Part shown: positions 25,801-32,567 of the stretch, one piece after another
How the letters are laid out: the number at the start of each line of letters is the position of its first letter
How positions within the stretch are numbered: the stretch's first letter is position 1
From: Dromiciops gliroides
Lineage: Eukaryota > Chordata > Mammalia > Microbiotheria > Microbiotheriidae
Reading direction: 5' to 3'
Assembly (NCBI RefSeq): GCF_019393635.1
Contig: NC_057864.1
Span: 474,814,617-474,878,616, forward strand
Length of the DNA: 64,000 nucleotides
Position numbers and translations under genes: made by a program
The notes under the pieces: model-generated
The model's database searches: none
The model's input: the letters and a program-made list of their open reading frames with translations, nothing else
What the model was told of the DNA's origin: nothing

Positions 25801-28800
25801 ACATTTTTAAGCTTTATGAAGCATCAGAACTGTGATCTTTACGGGTACTTGGAAGAAGCACGATGCATTTTTGGCCTTTTGTTTTAGCCGGGTCACTTGA
25901 TTGATGTGGAGGGAGAAGGGGTACAACCCTGCTTGCTTCACAGATGTGAGTCAGGGTGAGATCCTTAAGCCTCTTTGCTCTGGACTCCTCTCCCTAACTG
26001 ACTCCTTCCCCTTCAGAATCTCCTGAAAATCCCAGTTTCTCCTCCCGGCGAGTGACAGTTAAGCCAGTAAAGCTTTGTTCTGTGTGCTGAGGGACAGTGC
26101 CCAAAGCACAGAATCCCAGAGAGCTCTCCTGTCTGCAGCCTGTCTGAGGACCTCAGACAGCACAGAGGCCAAGCCCCTCATTCCCTCCCAGAGGAGGGGA
26201 GGAAAGTGACTTGCCCGGGGTCACATAGCTAGAAAGTGACATGGCTGGGATTTGAACCCAGGCCACACCCTCTGCCTCCTGTGCCCGGTGGCTGCTGTTC
26301 ACATTAGACAAGAGGGGCCCAGATGTGAGCAGTCTTGCTTGGCCCCACCCTTGTGCTCCCATTTTTTAAGCCTCCCTTCCGTGCCTGGCTCCCAGCCTCA
26401 GCGGCCCCACTTAAGCTGCCCCCTTGGATGACCCGCCTATGGGAAAATGTGCAAATTAATCCCACAAATTGGGCTTTCAGGATTAGCCATAGTCTGTCGG
26501 GTGGCCCCTCATCCCCTCCTGCATGGCCTGGTCACCATGGCTACTGAAGCCATGGGAACCCTGAGCAGCCTCATTCAAGTCTCACAGAGCGGTCCACGGC
26601 CAAGGATGGGGGAGGGTTTGCTGAGGAGCAGGTGGGAGACGGAAGGGCCAAGGGCTCAGAAGGGGAGGGGCAGCAGAGGTTCCCCAACTGCTAGGCAAGC
26701 TGGCCCCCAGTCAAGGCTGCCTCTTCCTCTACTTATAGGATCTCCCAGGCCCTGCCCACTTGTAAATTCTGGGAGGGTGACCTAGAGACAGACAGAATTT
26801 ATCAAACACCTTCTGTTTGCAAAGCCTCATGGTACCTACACCCAGAGGAAGGGGTGCTGCCCTGGTGCGCCCTGGGCTCGGATTCAGGAAGACCTGAGTT
26901 CAAATCCAGCCTCAGACCCGAGCGAATCACATGAGGGTGCTCTGCCTCAGTTTCTTCATCCACAAAATGGGGATTACAACAGCTTCTCTTTCTTGTGGTT
27001 GTTGGGAGGATCCATGAGGCACGATCACCATCAGGTGCTTTGCAAGCCTGAGAGCTCTCTATCACTACTCGCTCTGGCTATGAAAGGACCCCGGGAGGGG
27101 GGTCTCCCCTTACCTCAGATGCCTCCCCTGTAAAGAGGAGGTAGTTGAGTATGTTTGTGGGCAGCCGGGAAGGAGGCAGCCAGGGAGAGATCGTCCAATA
27201 GTGACCATGGGCATGAGGCAGGGGGCCATCTGCTGGAGGAGGTGGGGGGAGGAAGAGCTCACAGTCAGAGGCCTCATTTTGTTCTATAAAGTACAAGGCG
27301 AGGGCTTCCCAAGAGGCTAAGGAAATACCACGGGGGGCTTGGGGAGAGACAAGAAGGCTTGGAAGCACTGTAGGGATATGGACTAGGGAGGGAATCCATC
27401 AGGGAAGGGCAGCATCGCCTCTGGGAGGGTCCAGGTGACTTCCTCTAGCTCCAACCAACGTGTGAATGGGAGTAAAGGATGCCGACCGGGGTGGTCGTCC
27501 AGGGCTGGGTTTTGTGATGGGACGAGAAGGGGCCGAGGGGATCCAAAATGGAGGACATGGATGGGTTCATCAATGAGTCAAGAAAATGGTTGAGGGAGAA
27601 GTAGCCTGGGATGGGATTTGGGTCTGGGGGGGAGGGTGACAGCCATTGAAGGAAGGTATTGCCATCTTTGTGTGTGGCCAAGGGGGAATGGGAGAGGAAG
27701 AGGTCCTGGGAAGGGGATGGAGTGAGGAACCAGGGGCTGACCCCACCCCCCCACCCCCCACCTTTTACAGAGCTGCCGTCCTCGGAGCAACTCAGTGTGG
27801 CCGACGCAACGTGGCTGGCCTTGAACGTGGTGTCCGGCGGGGGAAGTTTCTCCAGCTCCCAGCCCATCGGAGTGACCAAGATTGCCAAGTCAGTCATCGC
27901 CCCACTGGCCGACCAGAACATCTCTGTGTTCATGCTTTCTACCTACCAGACGGACTTCATCTTGGTATGGGGATGTGGGGGACATTGCAAGCACATCTAC
28001 ACTGGTCTAGGATTTAGGAATTTTGAACAACCTCACCCCCTTGAGTTCATCCTCCTCCCCCATAGACACGCTTTTCTTTTTCTCAGTTACTATATAACCT
28101 GGGCCTTTTCAGAGGCCTAGAATGTCATCTGTCATATTAATTATCATCTTGGGGGGAGGCGGGCAATGAGGGTTATGTGACTTGCCCAGGGTCACACAGC
28201 TAGTAAGTGTCAAGTGTCTGAGGCCGGATTTCAACTCAGGTCCTCCTGAATCCAAGGCCGGTGCTTTATCCACTGCGCAATTACCATCTTTTTTAAGCTA
28301 GAGCCTGGGTAGCTTTTTATTTGCATGGATGACTATTGAATAGAATTTGGATAGAAATCCCACGAGACTGATTTAAACTGGTTTCACCACACACCTTCCC
28401 TTTGGGACCCGGCATCCCTCTCCCTATAGCCTGACCCTGGAGAATTCTCCTGCTTCTTTCCTCTGTGCACTCCCTTCTGGTAGCAGAGGGCTTTAGGGAA
28501 AAGCCCAGGGAGGAAATCACAAAACTACAGATTGTCTGAGCTGGGAAGAACCTTAGTGCGCCCTTAGCCTAACCTCCTCCTCTTATATGCTTGAGTCCCA
28601 GAGAACTGACGTATTCCACACTCCCTGTCCTCCCCCAGGTACGCGAGCGGGACCTGCCCTTTGTCACACACACCTTGGCAGCCGAGTTCACCATCCTTCG
28701 GGTTGTCAATGGGGAGACGGTAGCTGCCGACAACCTGGGCATCACCAACGGCTTTGTGAAACCCAAGATGGGTAAGAGGCGGCATCGCTGAGGTGGTAGG

Positions 28801-31800
28801 CAGAGGAGAAGGACATCTATCTCCTGACCTCCCTCGGGAACCTGCCCTCGGGTCTGCCCGGGAAGCAGGAAGGGTCTCTCGGTAGACCCTCTCTGGCATT
28901 TCCTCCCCCAGGGGAAGCCTTTATCCCTGGCTCATCTGTTAGTCTTTCCATCTTTTCTGTTCTTCTCTTCCAGTTCAGAGGCCGGTCATTCACCCTCTCT
29001 CCAGCCCCAGTAACATGTTCTGTGTCACCAGCCTGGACCCCGACACACTCCCCACTGTGGCCACGCTCCTGATGGATGTCATGTTCTACTCCAATGGGTA
29101 GGTCCTCACCTGAGAGGGAAGAGTGAGCGGCTCACCTGCCTTGGGAAGGAAGGTCTGAGAGCCCGGCGCATGGACAGCTTCCCATGGAGGACTCGCGATC
29201 ACTTTTGAGTCTAGGGCTCTGGACACTGCGAGGGAAACAGGAAAGGGGGAGATTCAGCCCCTGCTCTGATAGGGAAGGTGGCACACAGCCATCTCTGAAA
29301 GACAGACTGTGATAGAATGAATCCTAGCACAGTGTAGGTGCTTACTACGTAGTTGTCGATTTGGTAAAATGTAAATGGTGCTGGATTTTACTTGTGAATG
29401 TTCTTGGGAGCTTTTCCCTCATGACACATTCACATTCTTAATCTGGTTTTGCCCAGTGCTTCAAAACCCCCATGTGTGGGTGAGCATACCATTCACTGAT
29501 GCAGATCACAGCCCCTCCTGAGTCTTCATAAATTCCTCAGGACCCCCAAAATCGCATGGCCTGGGGATGAGCCTCCCCTCACTTGGCTGGAGTGTTCTGC
29601 AGATGCCGGGCAGACAGTCCATTGAAGGCCTTTCCACTGGACCCTGATCCTCTTTGAGAAGCCATAGTCATCTCTTGGGTGTCATTAGGGACCAAGGAGG
29701 ACCAAGGTAGAAATAGATATGGGGTGTGATGAATGAATAAATAACTCAGTCCCAGAAGGGAGGTGGGGCCGGCCCCTAGCCTGGGGATCTCCCATCCCTA
29801 ATGATTTTTCCTTCATGTTTCGGAGATCAGAGAGTCTCCTACAAATACCCCAAGACCCTGGAAGCTGAGAAATTCTTGGCCAAGTGCAAGCTCAGTCAGT
29901 GGCCCTGGGTGAGTTACAGAGACAGGTGTAATCATTATACTTGGGGGGTGGGGGGGGCGGTGTTTGGGTCCAGTTCGTGGTTTTGCCACTGCAGGGATCT
30001 CCCAAGTGAGGAAATGCCTCCACTAGTGTAGATGAGCACCTGACTAACTCTTTAGTTTTAGACAGAGGTGTCAGACCCAAGGCCTGTGGATCCAAACCAG
30101 AATATTGGGAGCTATTTAACAACATAAAAACAGAATAAAACATGACAATTGCTATCAGGTTTTCTAAGTAACTCGAGCATCCTTGTGGGTTTCTTAGTGA
30201 CCCCTGTTCTTCCTGGGCTTGGAGAGGATCCTGGGGCCCTAGAAGATCAAGTGATTTACAGGGGGCCACTGTCCATGAGGACTGGAACCCAGGCAGGTTT
30301 TCCTGACTCAGCAGCCAGCTGTCCATCTCCCGGGCTGCACCATTTGCTCGTAATGAAGATGATCATTAGGGTTATGATGAAGATTACATAAAAAGCTCCC
30401 AAAATATAAATATCTAGCAGGAAAAACCAAACCAGGAAGGCAATCATTCCCATAATCCTCTCTTACTGGAATTGGCCTGAGAAGGATTCCCCAGAGTGTG
30501 GGGGGGAGGGGGGGAGAGAGGGAGGGAGGAAGAGCGCTATCTCCTGAATTAACAGTTTCTATTGGGATTCCGTCCAAAAGTGGAAAGGCACGAGATTATA
30601 AAAATGACTTAGGAGGGGCAGTTAGGTGGCGCAGTGGATAGAGCACCAGCCCTGGATTCAGGAGGACCTGAGTTTAGATCCGGCCTCAGACACTTTACAC
30701 ACTTGCTAGCTGTGTGACCCTGGGCAGGTCACTTAGCCCCAATTGCCTTACCAAAAAAAAAAAAAATGACTTAGGGGCAACCCATTCTGTGCTTCTCATA
30801 ATGTGTGAGTCTCGTGGTGGAGGGGGGTGGATATTGTTCCCACTTTATGGATAGGCAAACTGAGTCCCAGATGTGAGATGGCTCCCAGATTCAGCCATTT
30901 TATTGCGGAATTGGGGTTTCCTGAGGCCTGAACCTTGTTTTCTCCTCACTTTTAGCCTCACTCTGAGGCTGGGGGTGTTGTGGGAGTCTAGGGGTCAATG
31001 GCCTGGCCCCTGTTGGTCAACCTCTCTCTCCTATGTCCCCAGGGTGAAGGAGTCTGTGGTAGGCAACGAGGACTGCGGCCATATCCGCTTCTTCTCCTTC
31101 TCCCTGATTGAGGGCTATATCTCCTTAGTGATGGATGTGCAAACCCAGCAGAGGTGAGGCCTGGGGCTGGGGCTCCCTGCTACCCGGATGAGAGAAGCAG
31201 GTCAGGGATTTGTCGAGGCCCAAAGGCCTGGGTGGGCTAGAATTTCACCTCTTGCTTCACTCAGAGCCGCCTTGTGCTCTAAAAGCTGCAGGGGTGATGG
31301 GTGCAGAGCAGCTCCAGCCATCGGGATGTCCCAGATGTCCAGGGCCCCTCCTGGGCGGCACCCAAATCGTCAGCTTAGTGCTCGGGAATCCCAGGCTCTG
31401 CGCTGTCGTCTCCTCCAGCCCCCAGGTCTCCTTCCATTGTAACACTATGGATGAAGGAGGGAAGCCTGGTGGAATTTGATGTCGGGGAGGCAGGGGACCA
31501 GAACATTGCAGAAGTCCCCTGCCATCTTCCTCTTTCTGAGTGCAAGGAGACAGGAGAAGGCAGATTTGAAAGTCATGAGCCCGCCAGTGGATGTGGAGGT
31601 GGACGCTGGCTGTGCACAGTCATTGCCCGCTCTCTTCTGGGCCAAAGCTGCCAGCCTGGGGGTCACAGAGCAGAGGAGTCCCAGCCATGTGGGTGGTCGT
31701 CTTGGCTAACATGGGTCTTTGGTATGCTCGTCCCGTGGCTAAAGTGGATCTTGTGTGTCCCTTTCCGAGGTTTCCAAACAATCTGTTGTTCACGAGCGCG

Positions 31801-32567
31801 TCTGGAGAACTCTGGAAGATGGTGCGGATTGGAGGGCAGCCCCTCGGCTTTGGTGAGTAGCTCCGAGTGCTTCCTGGGTGCCAGGCACCCTGTGGCTTAA
31901 CCTCACCCGGCCTCAGGGCTTTCATCTGTAAGATGGGTATCATAAGCAAAGACCCCAGACTTGCTGCCACACACCTGCCCACAGAGAAGCGGACATGGGA
32001 TCACAGAGCTAAGGGATAGGGGACTCTGGAAAGGCTGCCTGGCTCCACCAGTCAGGCTCCTGCCTTGGGACCCTAGAGGCCATGCATTTTACAGAAAAGG
32101 AAACTGAGGCACCAGACCCTTCTGTGCTTTGTCCCACAGGTAGGAAGTCCGAGAGAGGCAGGATTTGAACGCAGGTCCTCAGCCTCCCAAGGCCAGCCCT
32201 CTGGGGTATGAGCCGTATCTGGAAGGCAGCAGTTTTAGGTTGTGTGAAGGGAGGAAGCTGGATGGGGACCAGACCGCGGGAGGCGCAGAAACAGTGAGCT
32301 TTTGTGTTCCTAGATGAATGTGGGATCGTCGCTCAGATCTCGGAACCTTTGGCAGCTGCCGACATCCCCGCCTACTACATCAGTACTTTTAAGTTCGACC
32401 ACGCGCTGGTGAGTCTCCAGCCGGTTGGATGGTGGCCATACACGGGAGGGGAGAGGCGGGGGACCCCAAGGTGCTCACTCTGCTTCCCCTGCCCCCCACA
32501 GGTACCTGAGGAAAACATCAAGGGTGTTATCAATGCCTTGAAAGTCAGTCAAGCGGAGAAGCATTAG
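10935..32567 (+). CDS. CASTOR2: CASTOR2 (GATSL2), cytosolic arginine sensor for mTORC1 subunit 2, exons 2-9 (exon 1 outside window)
   Basis: Joined coding exons: 10935-11005, 27771-27964, 28639-28771, 28974-29097, 31043-31153, 31770-31852, 32314-32408, 32502-32567. All introns are GT..AG and the phases agree throughout. They encode 291 complete residues plus the last base of a split Arg codon; with the usual 38-residue exon 1 this gives the 329 residues of the human protein. Family knowledge: CASTOR proteins are ACT-domain proteins that dimerise and bind GATOR2 to restrain mTORC1 in the cytosol. CASTOR1 releases GATOR2 on binding arginine; CASTOR2 is generally reported not to respond to arginine. 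Assignment to CASTOR2 rather than CASTOR1 rests on LNVVSGGGSFSSSQPIGVTK, RVVNGETVA, MDVQTQQRFPNN and the C-terminus KVSQAEKH, all recalled as CASTOR2 signatures. The GATOR2-contact motif Y-Q-T-D (about residues 120-123) is intact. No frameshift or internal stop was seen. Confidence 0.96.
11209..11356 (-). mobile_element. Short tRNA-derived SINE
   Basis: Reverse copy flanked by the 14-bp duplication AATGTACCCTAGTA at 11195-11208 and 11357-11370. It carries the CAATGAGGGTTAAG (CCCTCATTG) tail type. Confidence 0.9.
11545..11685 (-). mobile_element. Degraded MAR1/MIR-like SINE fragment
   Basis: Contains ACTTGCCCGAGGTCACACAG, ATTTGAACTCAGGTCTTCCT and the tRNA head CAACCTAGCTGCC in reverse; more diverged than neighbouring copies and no target duplication seen. 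Confidence 0.6.
12080..12266 (+). mobile_element. Short SINE with GATA/AAAT microsatellite tail
   Basis: Copy ends GCCCCGC followed by AAATA, GATA and AAATA repeats. Flanked by ATAAGTTCAAGTAG at 12066-12079 and 12267-12280 (14-bp duplication). The microsatellite grew from the SINE tail. Confidence 0.92.
12395..12488 (+). repeat. GA/GGAA-rich tract
   Basis: GGAAGGAAGG-type purine tract that continues between and after two SINE copies (to about 12855). Confidence 0.85.
12489..12636 (+). mobile_element. Short tRNA-derived SINE in GA tract
   Basis: Head GGGGCAGCTAGGTGGCACAG, tail CCCAATTGCCTCACC plus A run. Target duplication cannot be read because both flanks are GA repeats. Confidence 0.88.
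12665..12822 (+). mobile_element. Short tRNA-derived SINE in GA tract
   Basis: Second copy 30 bp after the previous one and in the same orientation; differs by an extra CACA in ACTTAACACACACTTAC. Independent insertion or local duplication cannot be told apart. Confidence 0.88.
13965..14600 (+). mobile_element. hAT-type (Charlie-like) DNA transposon relic with AT-rich interior
   Basis: Starts GTTCTCAAACTTTG then CTCAGGACCTCTTTACATC, and ends GACCCCCTGAAAGGGTCTTG then GGGGTCCCCTAGACCAAAG. These are the two ends of an ancient mammalian hAT element that I recognise. The interior (14040-14510) is over 80 per cent A+T with ATATA repeats and has no open frame. Confidence 0.6.
15375..15517 (+). mobile_element. 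Short tRNA-derived SINE
   Basis: Flanked by the perfect 17-bp duplication AAAGAAACATCCAGTTG at 15358-15374 and 15518-15534. Tail type CCCTCATTGCTCCAC. Confidence 0.93.
15708..15850 (-). mobile_element. Short tRNA-derived SINE
   Basis: Reverse copy from T run through GTTAAGTGAGTTGCCCAGG to CACCTAGCTGCCCCC. No clear target duplication. Confidence 0.85.
16545..16707 (-). mobile_element. Short tRNA-derived SINE
   Basis: Reverse copy flanked by TGAGCTCTTATTCTG at 16530-16544 and 16708-16722. Tail is TTTTG-rich. Confidence 0.92.
16818..17058 (+). mobile_element. MAR1-type SINE, forward
   Basis: Head GGGGCAACTGGGTGGTGTAG, core GCTGTGTGACCCTGGGCAAG, then AGAAATGGCAAACCACCCCA and GGACACAACTGAGCAACC, the forward version of the long marsupial SINE. 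Confidence 0.75.
17588..17830 (+). mobile_element. THER1/MIR 3' end followed by L2 3' fragment
   Basis: CAGTTTCCTCATCTGTAAAA to AATGTTAGCTATTGTTATTA is the MIR/THER1 3' part; CATTCAGCAAACACTTATGA to CCCTGCCTTCAAGTAGCTGA is the L2 3' type. Confidence 0.6.
18415..18468. repeat. (GA)n/(GT)n compound repeat
   Basis: GAGAGAGAGAGTGAGAGTGA followed by GTGTGT repeats. Confidence 0.9.
18874..19030 (+). mobile_element. Short tRNA-derived SINE
   Basis: Full-length copy with an 18-A tail, flanked by AAGACCCTTCA at 18863-18873 and 19031-19041. Confidence 0.9.
19625..19735 (-). mobile_element. Old mammal-wide repeat, unnamed copy 2
   Basis: Reverse relative to 9490: TAACTGTATTTCAGTCTAAT, GGTTCCTTTGTAATTCTGTT and GCATTTAAAAGCATGATTTT, ending at AAGGGGTCC where the CT/CA microsatellite begins. 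Confidence 0.5.
19733..19821. repeat. (CT)n(CA)n compound microsatellite
   Basis: About 23 CT repeats followed by about 21 CA repeats, perfect. Same composition as 5178-5220. Confidence 0.95.
20396..20542 (-). mobile_element. Short tRNA-derived SINE
   Basis: Reverse copy: GGGGGCAATGGGGATTAAGT to CCACCTAGCTGCCCCC. It has AAT inserted in the A-box region (GCAATGCCACC). Confidence 0.85.
20750..21170 (-). mobile_element. THER1/MIR SINE split by a young SINE
   Basis: GATAACTAGCATTTATCTAG before and AACCCCATGAGGAGGTGATA, GGATGAAACTGAGGCAGACA after the inserted SINE at 20801-20970 form one reverse THER1/MIR copy. Confidence 0.65.
20801..20971 (-). mobile_element. Short tRNA-derived SINE nested in THER1
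   Basis: Reverse copy flanked by TCTAGACCTTT at 20790-20800 and 20972-20982. The tail contains TTG repeats. Confidence 0.9.
21375..21475 (-). mobile_element. Old mammal-wide repeat, unnamed copy 3
   Basis: GGTTTGTAGATTTCACCAGA and GGGTCCACGACCCCCAAAAC then TTAAGAACCC are the reverse of the opposite end of the family at 9490 and 45862. Confidence 0.45.
21476..21640 (+). mobile_element. MIR-type SINE
   Basis: GGTGGTGCAGTAGATAGTG head, TATGACCCTGGGTAAGTCAC core, CAATTTCCTCATGTGTAAAA 3' part. Confidence 0.6.
22763..22930 (-). mobile_element. Short tRNA-derived SINE
   Basis: Reverse copy with a 25-T tail, flanked by TGGGCTCAGTTT at 22751-22762 and 22931-22942. Confidence 0.92.
23080..23230 (+). 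mobile_element. MIR-type SINE
   Basis: GAAATCCTGCCTCAGATCCT core and GACTCAGTTTCCTCATTTGT end. Diverged. Confidence 0.55.
23307..23494 (-). mobile_element. Short SINE, first of two at one target
   Basis: Reverse copy ending GCTGCCCC at 23494. The target CCCTTGACT lies before it (23297-23305) and after it (23500-23508), consistent with target-site duplication. Confidence 0.88.
23509..23655 (-). mobile_element. Short SINE, second at same target
   Basis: Reverse copy flanked by the perfect AGCCCTTGACT at 23498-23508 and 23656-23666. It used the 3' target duplicate of the preceding SINE as its own target. Confidence 0.92.
23785..23895 (+). mobile_element. MIR-type SINE fragment
   Basis: GGCAGTTCAGTGGCAGAATG, GGATTCAAATCCTGCATCTG and CCTGGGCAATCCACTTGTC follow the MIR order. 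Confidence 0.55.
24150..24236. repeat. (TCTCTG/TCTTTC)n pyrimidine-rich repeat
   Basis: Imperfect TCT/CTGT repeats of about 85 bp; open frames here are artefacts of the repeat. Confidence 0.85.
24745..25010 (+). mobile_element. L2 3' fragment followed by THER1/MIR SINE
   Basis: CAGTCCCTGCCCTCAAGGAC (L2 type) then AAGTTCAAATCCAGCCTCAG, ATGTGACCCTGGGCAAGTCA and GGTGGTTGTGAGGATAAAAT (MIR/THER1). Confidence 0.6.
26150..27080. mobile_element. MIR relics (reverse at 26150-26290, forward at 26870-27080)
   Basis: GTGACTTGCCCGGGGTCACA on one side; GAGTTCAAATCCAGCCTCAG with CAGTTTCTTCATCCACAAAA on the other. Between them (26300-26860) I see no recognisable element. Confidence 0.5.
27771..27964 (+). 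CDS. CASTOR2: CASTOR2 exon 3
   Basis: The acceptor is TTTTACAG after a C-rich tract; the donor is GTATGG. The exon encodes residues 62-126, from ELPSSEQLSVADATW to STYQTDFIL. It contains the conserved glycine/serine loop (GGGSFSSS) and the YQTD motif that in CASTOR1 (Y118, Q119, D121) is needed for GATOR2 binding. It ends in phase 0. Confidence 0.96.
28151..28278 (-). mobile_element. Short SINE, head-truncated
   Basis: Reverse copy stopping at CCACTGCGC, so the tRNA-like head is incomplete. Flanked by AATTA(T/C)CATCTT at 28139-28150 and 28279-28290: 5' truncation at integration. Confidence 0.9.
28639..28771 (+). CDS. CASTOR2: CASTOR2 exon 4
   Basis: The acceptor is CCCCCAG and the donor is GTAAGA. 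The exon encodes residues 127-171, from VRERDLPFVTHTLAAEF to GITNGFVKPKM, and ends one base into a Val codon completed by exon 5. It finishes the second ACT strand set and enters the inter-domain linker. Confidence 0.95.
28974..29097 (+). CDS. CASTOR2: CASTOR2 exon 5
   Basis: The acceptor is CTTCCAG and the donor is GTAGGT. The exon encodes residues 171-212, QRPVIHPLSSPSNMFCVTSL then DPDTLPTVATLLMDVMFYSN, and ends two bases into a Gly codon. In human I recall Arg where this sequence has Met in the SPSNMFC stretch; this is a simple substitution. Confidence 0.95.
30063..30170 (+). mobile_element. hAT/MER20-like fragment
   Basis: CAGAGGTGTCAGACCCAAGG and AACAGAATAAAACATGACAA resemble the start of the mammalian hAT family whose other end is seen at 44430-44530. 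Confidence 0.45.
30614..30762 (+). mobile_element. Short tRNA-derived SINE
   Basis: Flanked by AAAATGACTTAGG at 30601-30613 and 30763-30775. It is the last young SINE before the 12-kb SINE-free stretch. Confidence 0.92.
31043..31153 (+). CDS. CASTOR2: CASTOR2 exon 6
   Basis: The acceptor is TCCCCAG and the donor is GTGAGG. The exon encodes residues 212-249: VKESVVGNEDCGHIRFFSFS then LIEGYISLVMDVQTQQR. The first ten residues (VKESVVGNED) form the least conserved stretch of the protein, as expected for a surface linker; the rest matches the family closely. Confidence 0.94.
31770..31852 (+). CDS. CASTOR2: CASTOR2 exon 7
   Basis: The exon encodes residues 249-277, FPNNLLFTSASGELWKMVRI then GGQPLGF. 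The donor GTGAGT is strong. The acceptor reads TTTCCGAG, with a purine at -3, which is uncommon; no better AG keeps the frame. The peptide continues exactly from exon 6 and into exon 8. Confidence 0.93.
32314..32408 (+). CDS. CASTOR2: CASTOR2 exon 8
   Basis: The acceptor is TTCCTAG and the donor is GTGAGT. The exon encodes residues 277-308, DECGIVAQISEPLAAADIPA then YYISTFKFDHAL. This is the C-terminal ACT region; the equivalent Asp in FDHALV of CASTOR1 contacts the arginine ligand. It ends in phase 0. Confidence 0.95.
32502..32567 (+). CDS. CASTOR2: CASTOR2 exon 9, C-terminus and stop
   Basis: The exon follows a 93-bp intron with acceptor CCCCACAG. It encodes VPEENIKGVINALKVSQAEK plus His and the stop TAG at 32565-32567. 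The KVSQAEKH ending is typical of CASTOR2 and differs from CASTOR1. Everything downstream to 41720 is 3'UTR. Confidence 0.96.
   Translation, partial: VPEENIKGVINALKVSQAEKH

Larger units (their letters stand above)
11006..27770 (+). other. CASTOR2: CASTOR2 intron 2 (16.8 kb)
   Basis: GT..AG intron between exons 2 and 3. It is dense in short SINEs (both strands), MIR/THER1 and L2 fragments, a hAT-like relic (13965-14600) and CT/CA microsatellites. Stretches 18500-18860, 19190-19620, 22020-22740, 24280-24740 and 25560-26150 show no element I can name. No additional exon was recognised. Confidence 0.8.
29098..31042 (+). other. CASTOR2: CASTOR2 intron 5
   Basis: Intron of 1945 bp. It holds an L2-like piece near 29330, a hAT-like fragment near 30063-30170, a G-rich run (about 30498-30530) and one full SINE with target-site duplication (30614-30762). 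No gene signal otherwise. Confidence 0.8.

Noticed and set aside
27445..27933. 162-residue open frame on the - strand
   Set aside because: Runs antisense across CASTOR2 exon 3 and its C-rich flank; no family resemblance and no splice or start support.
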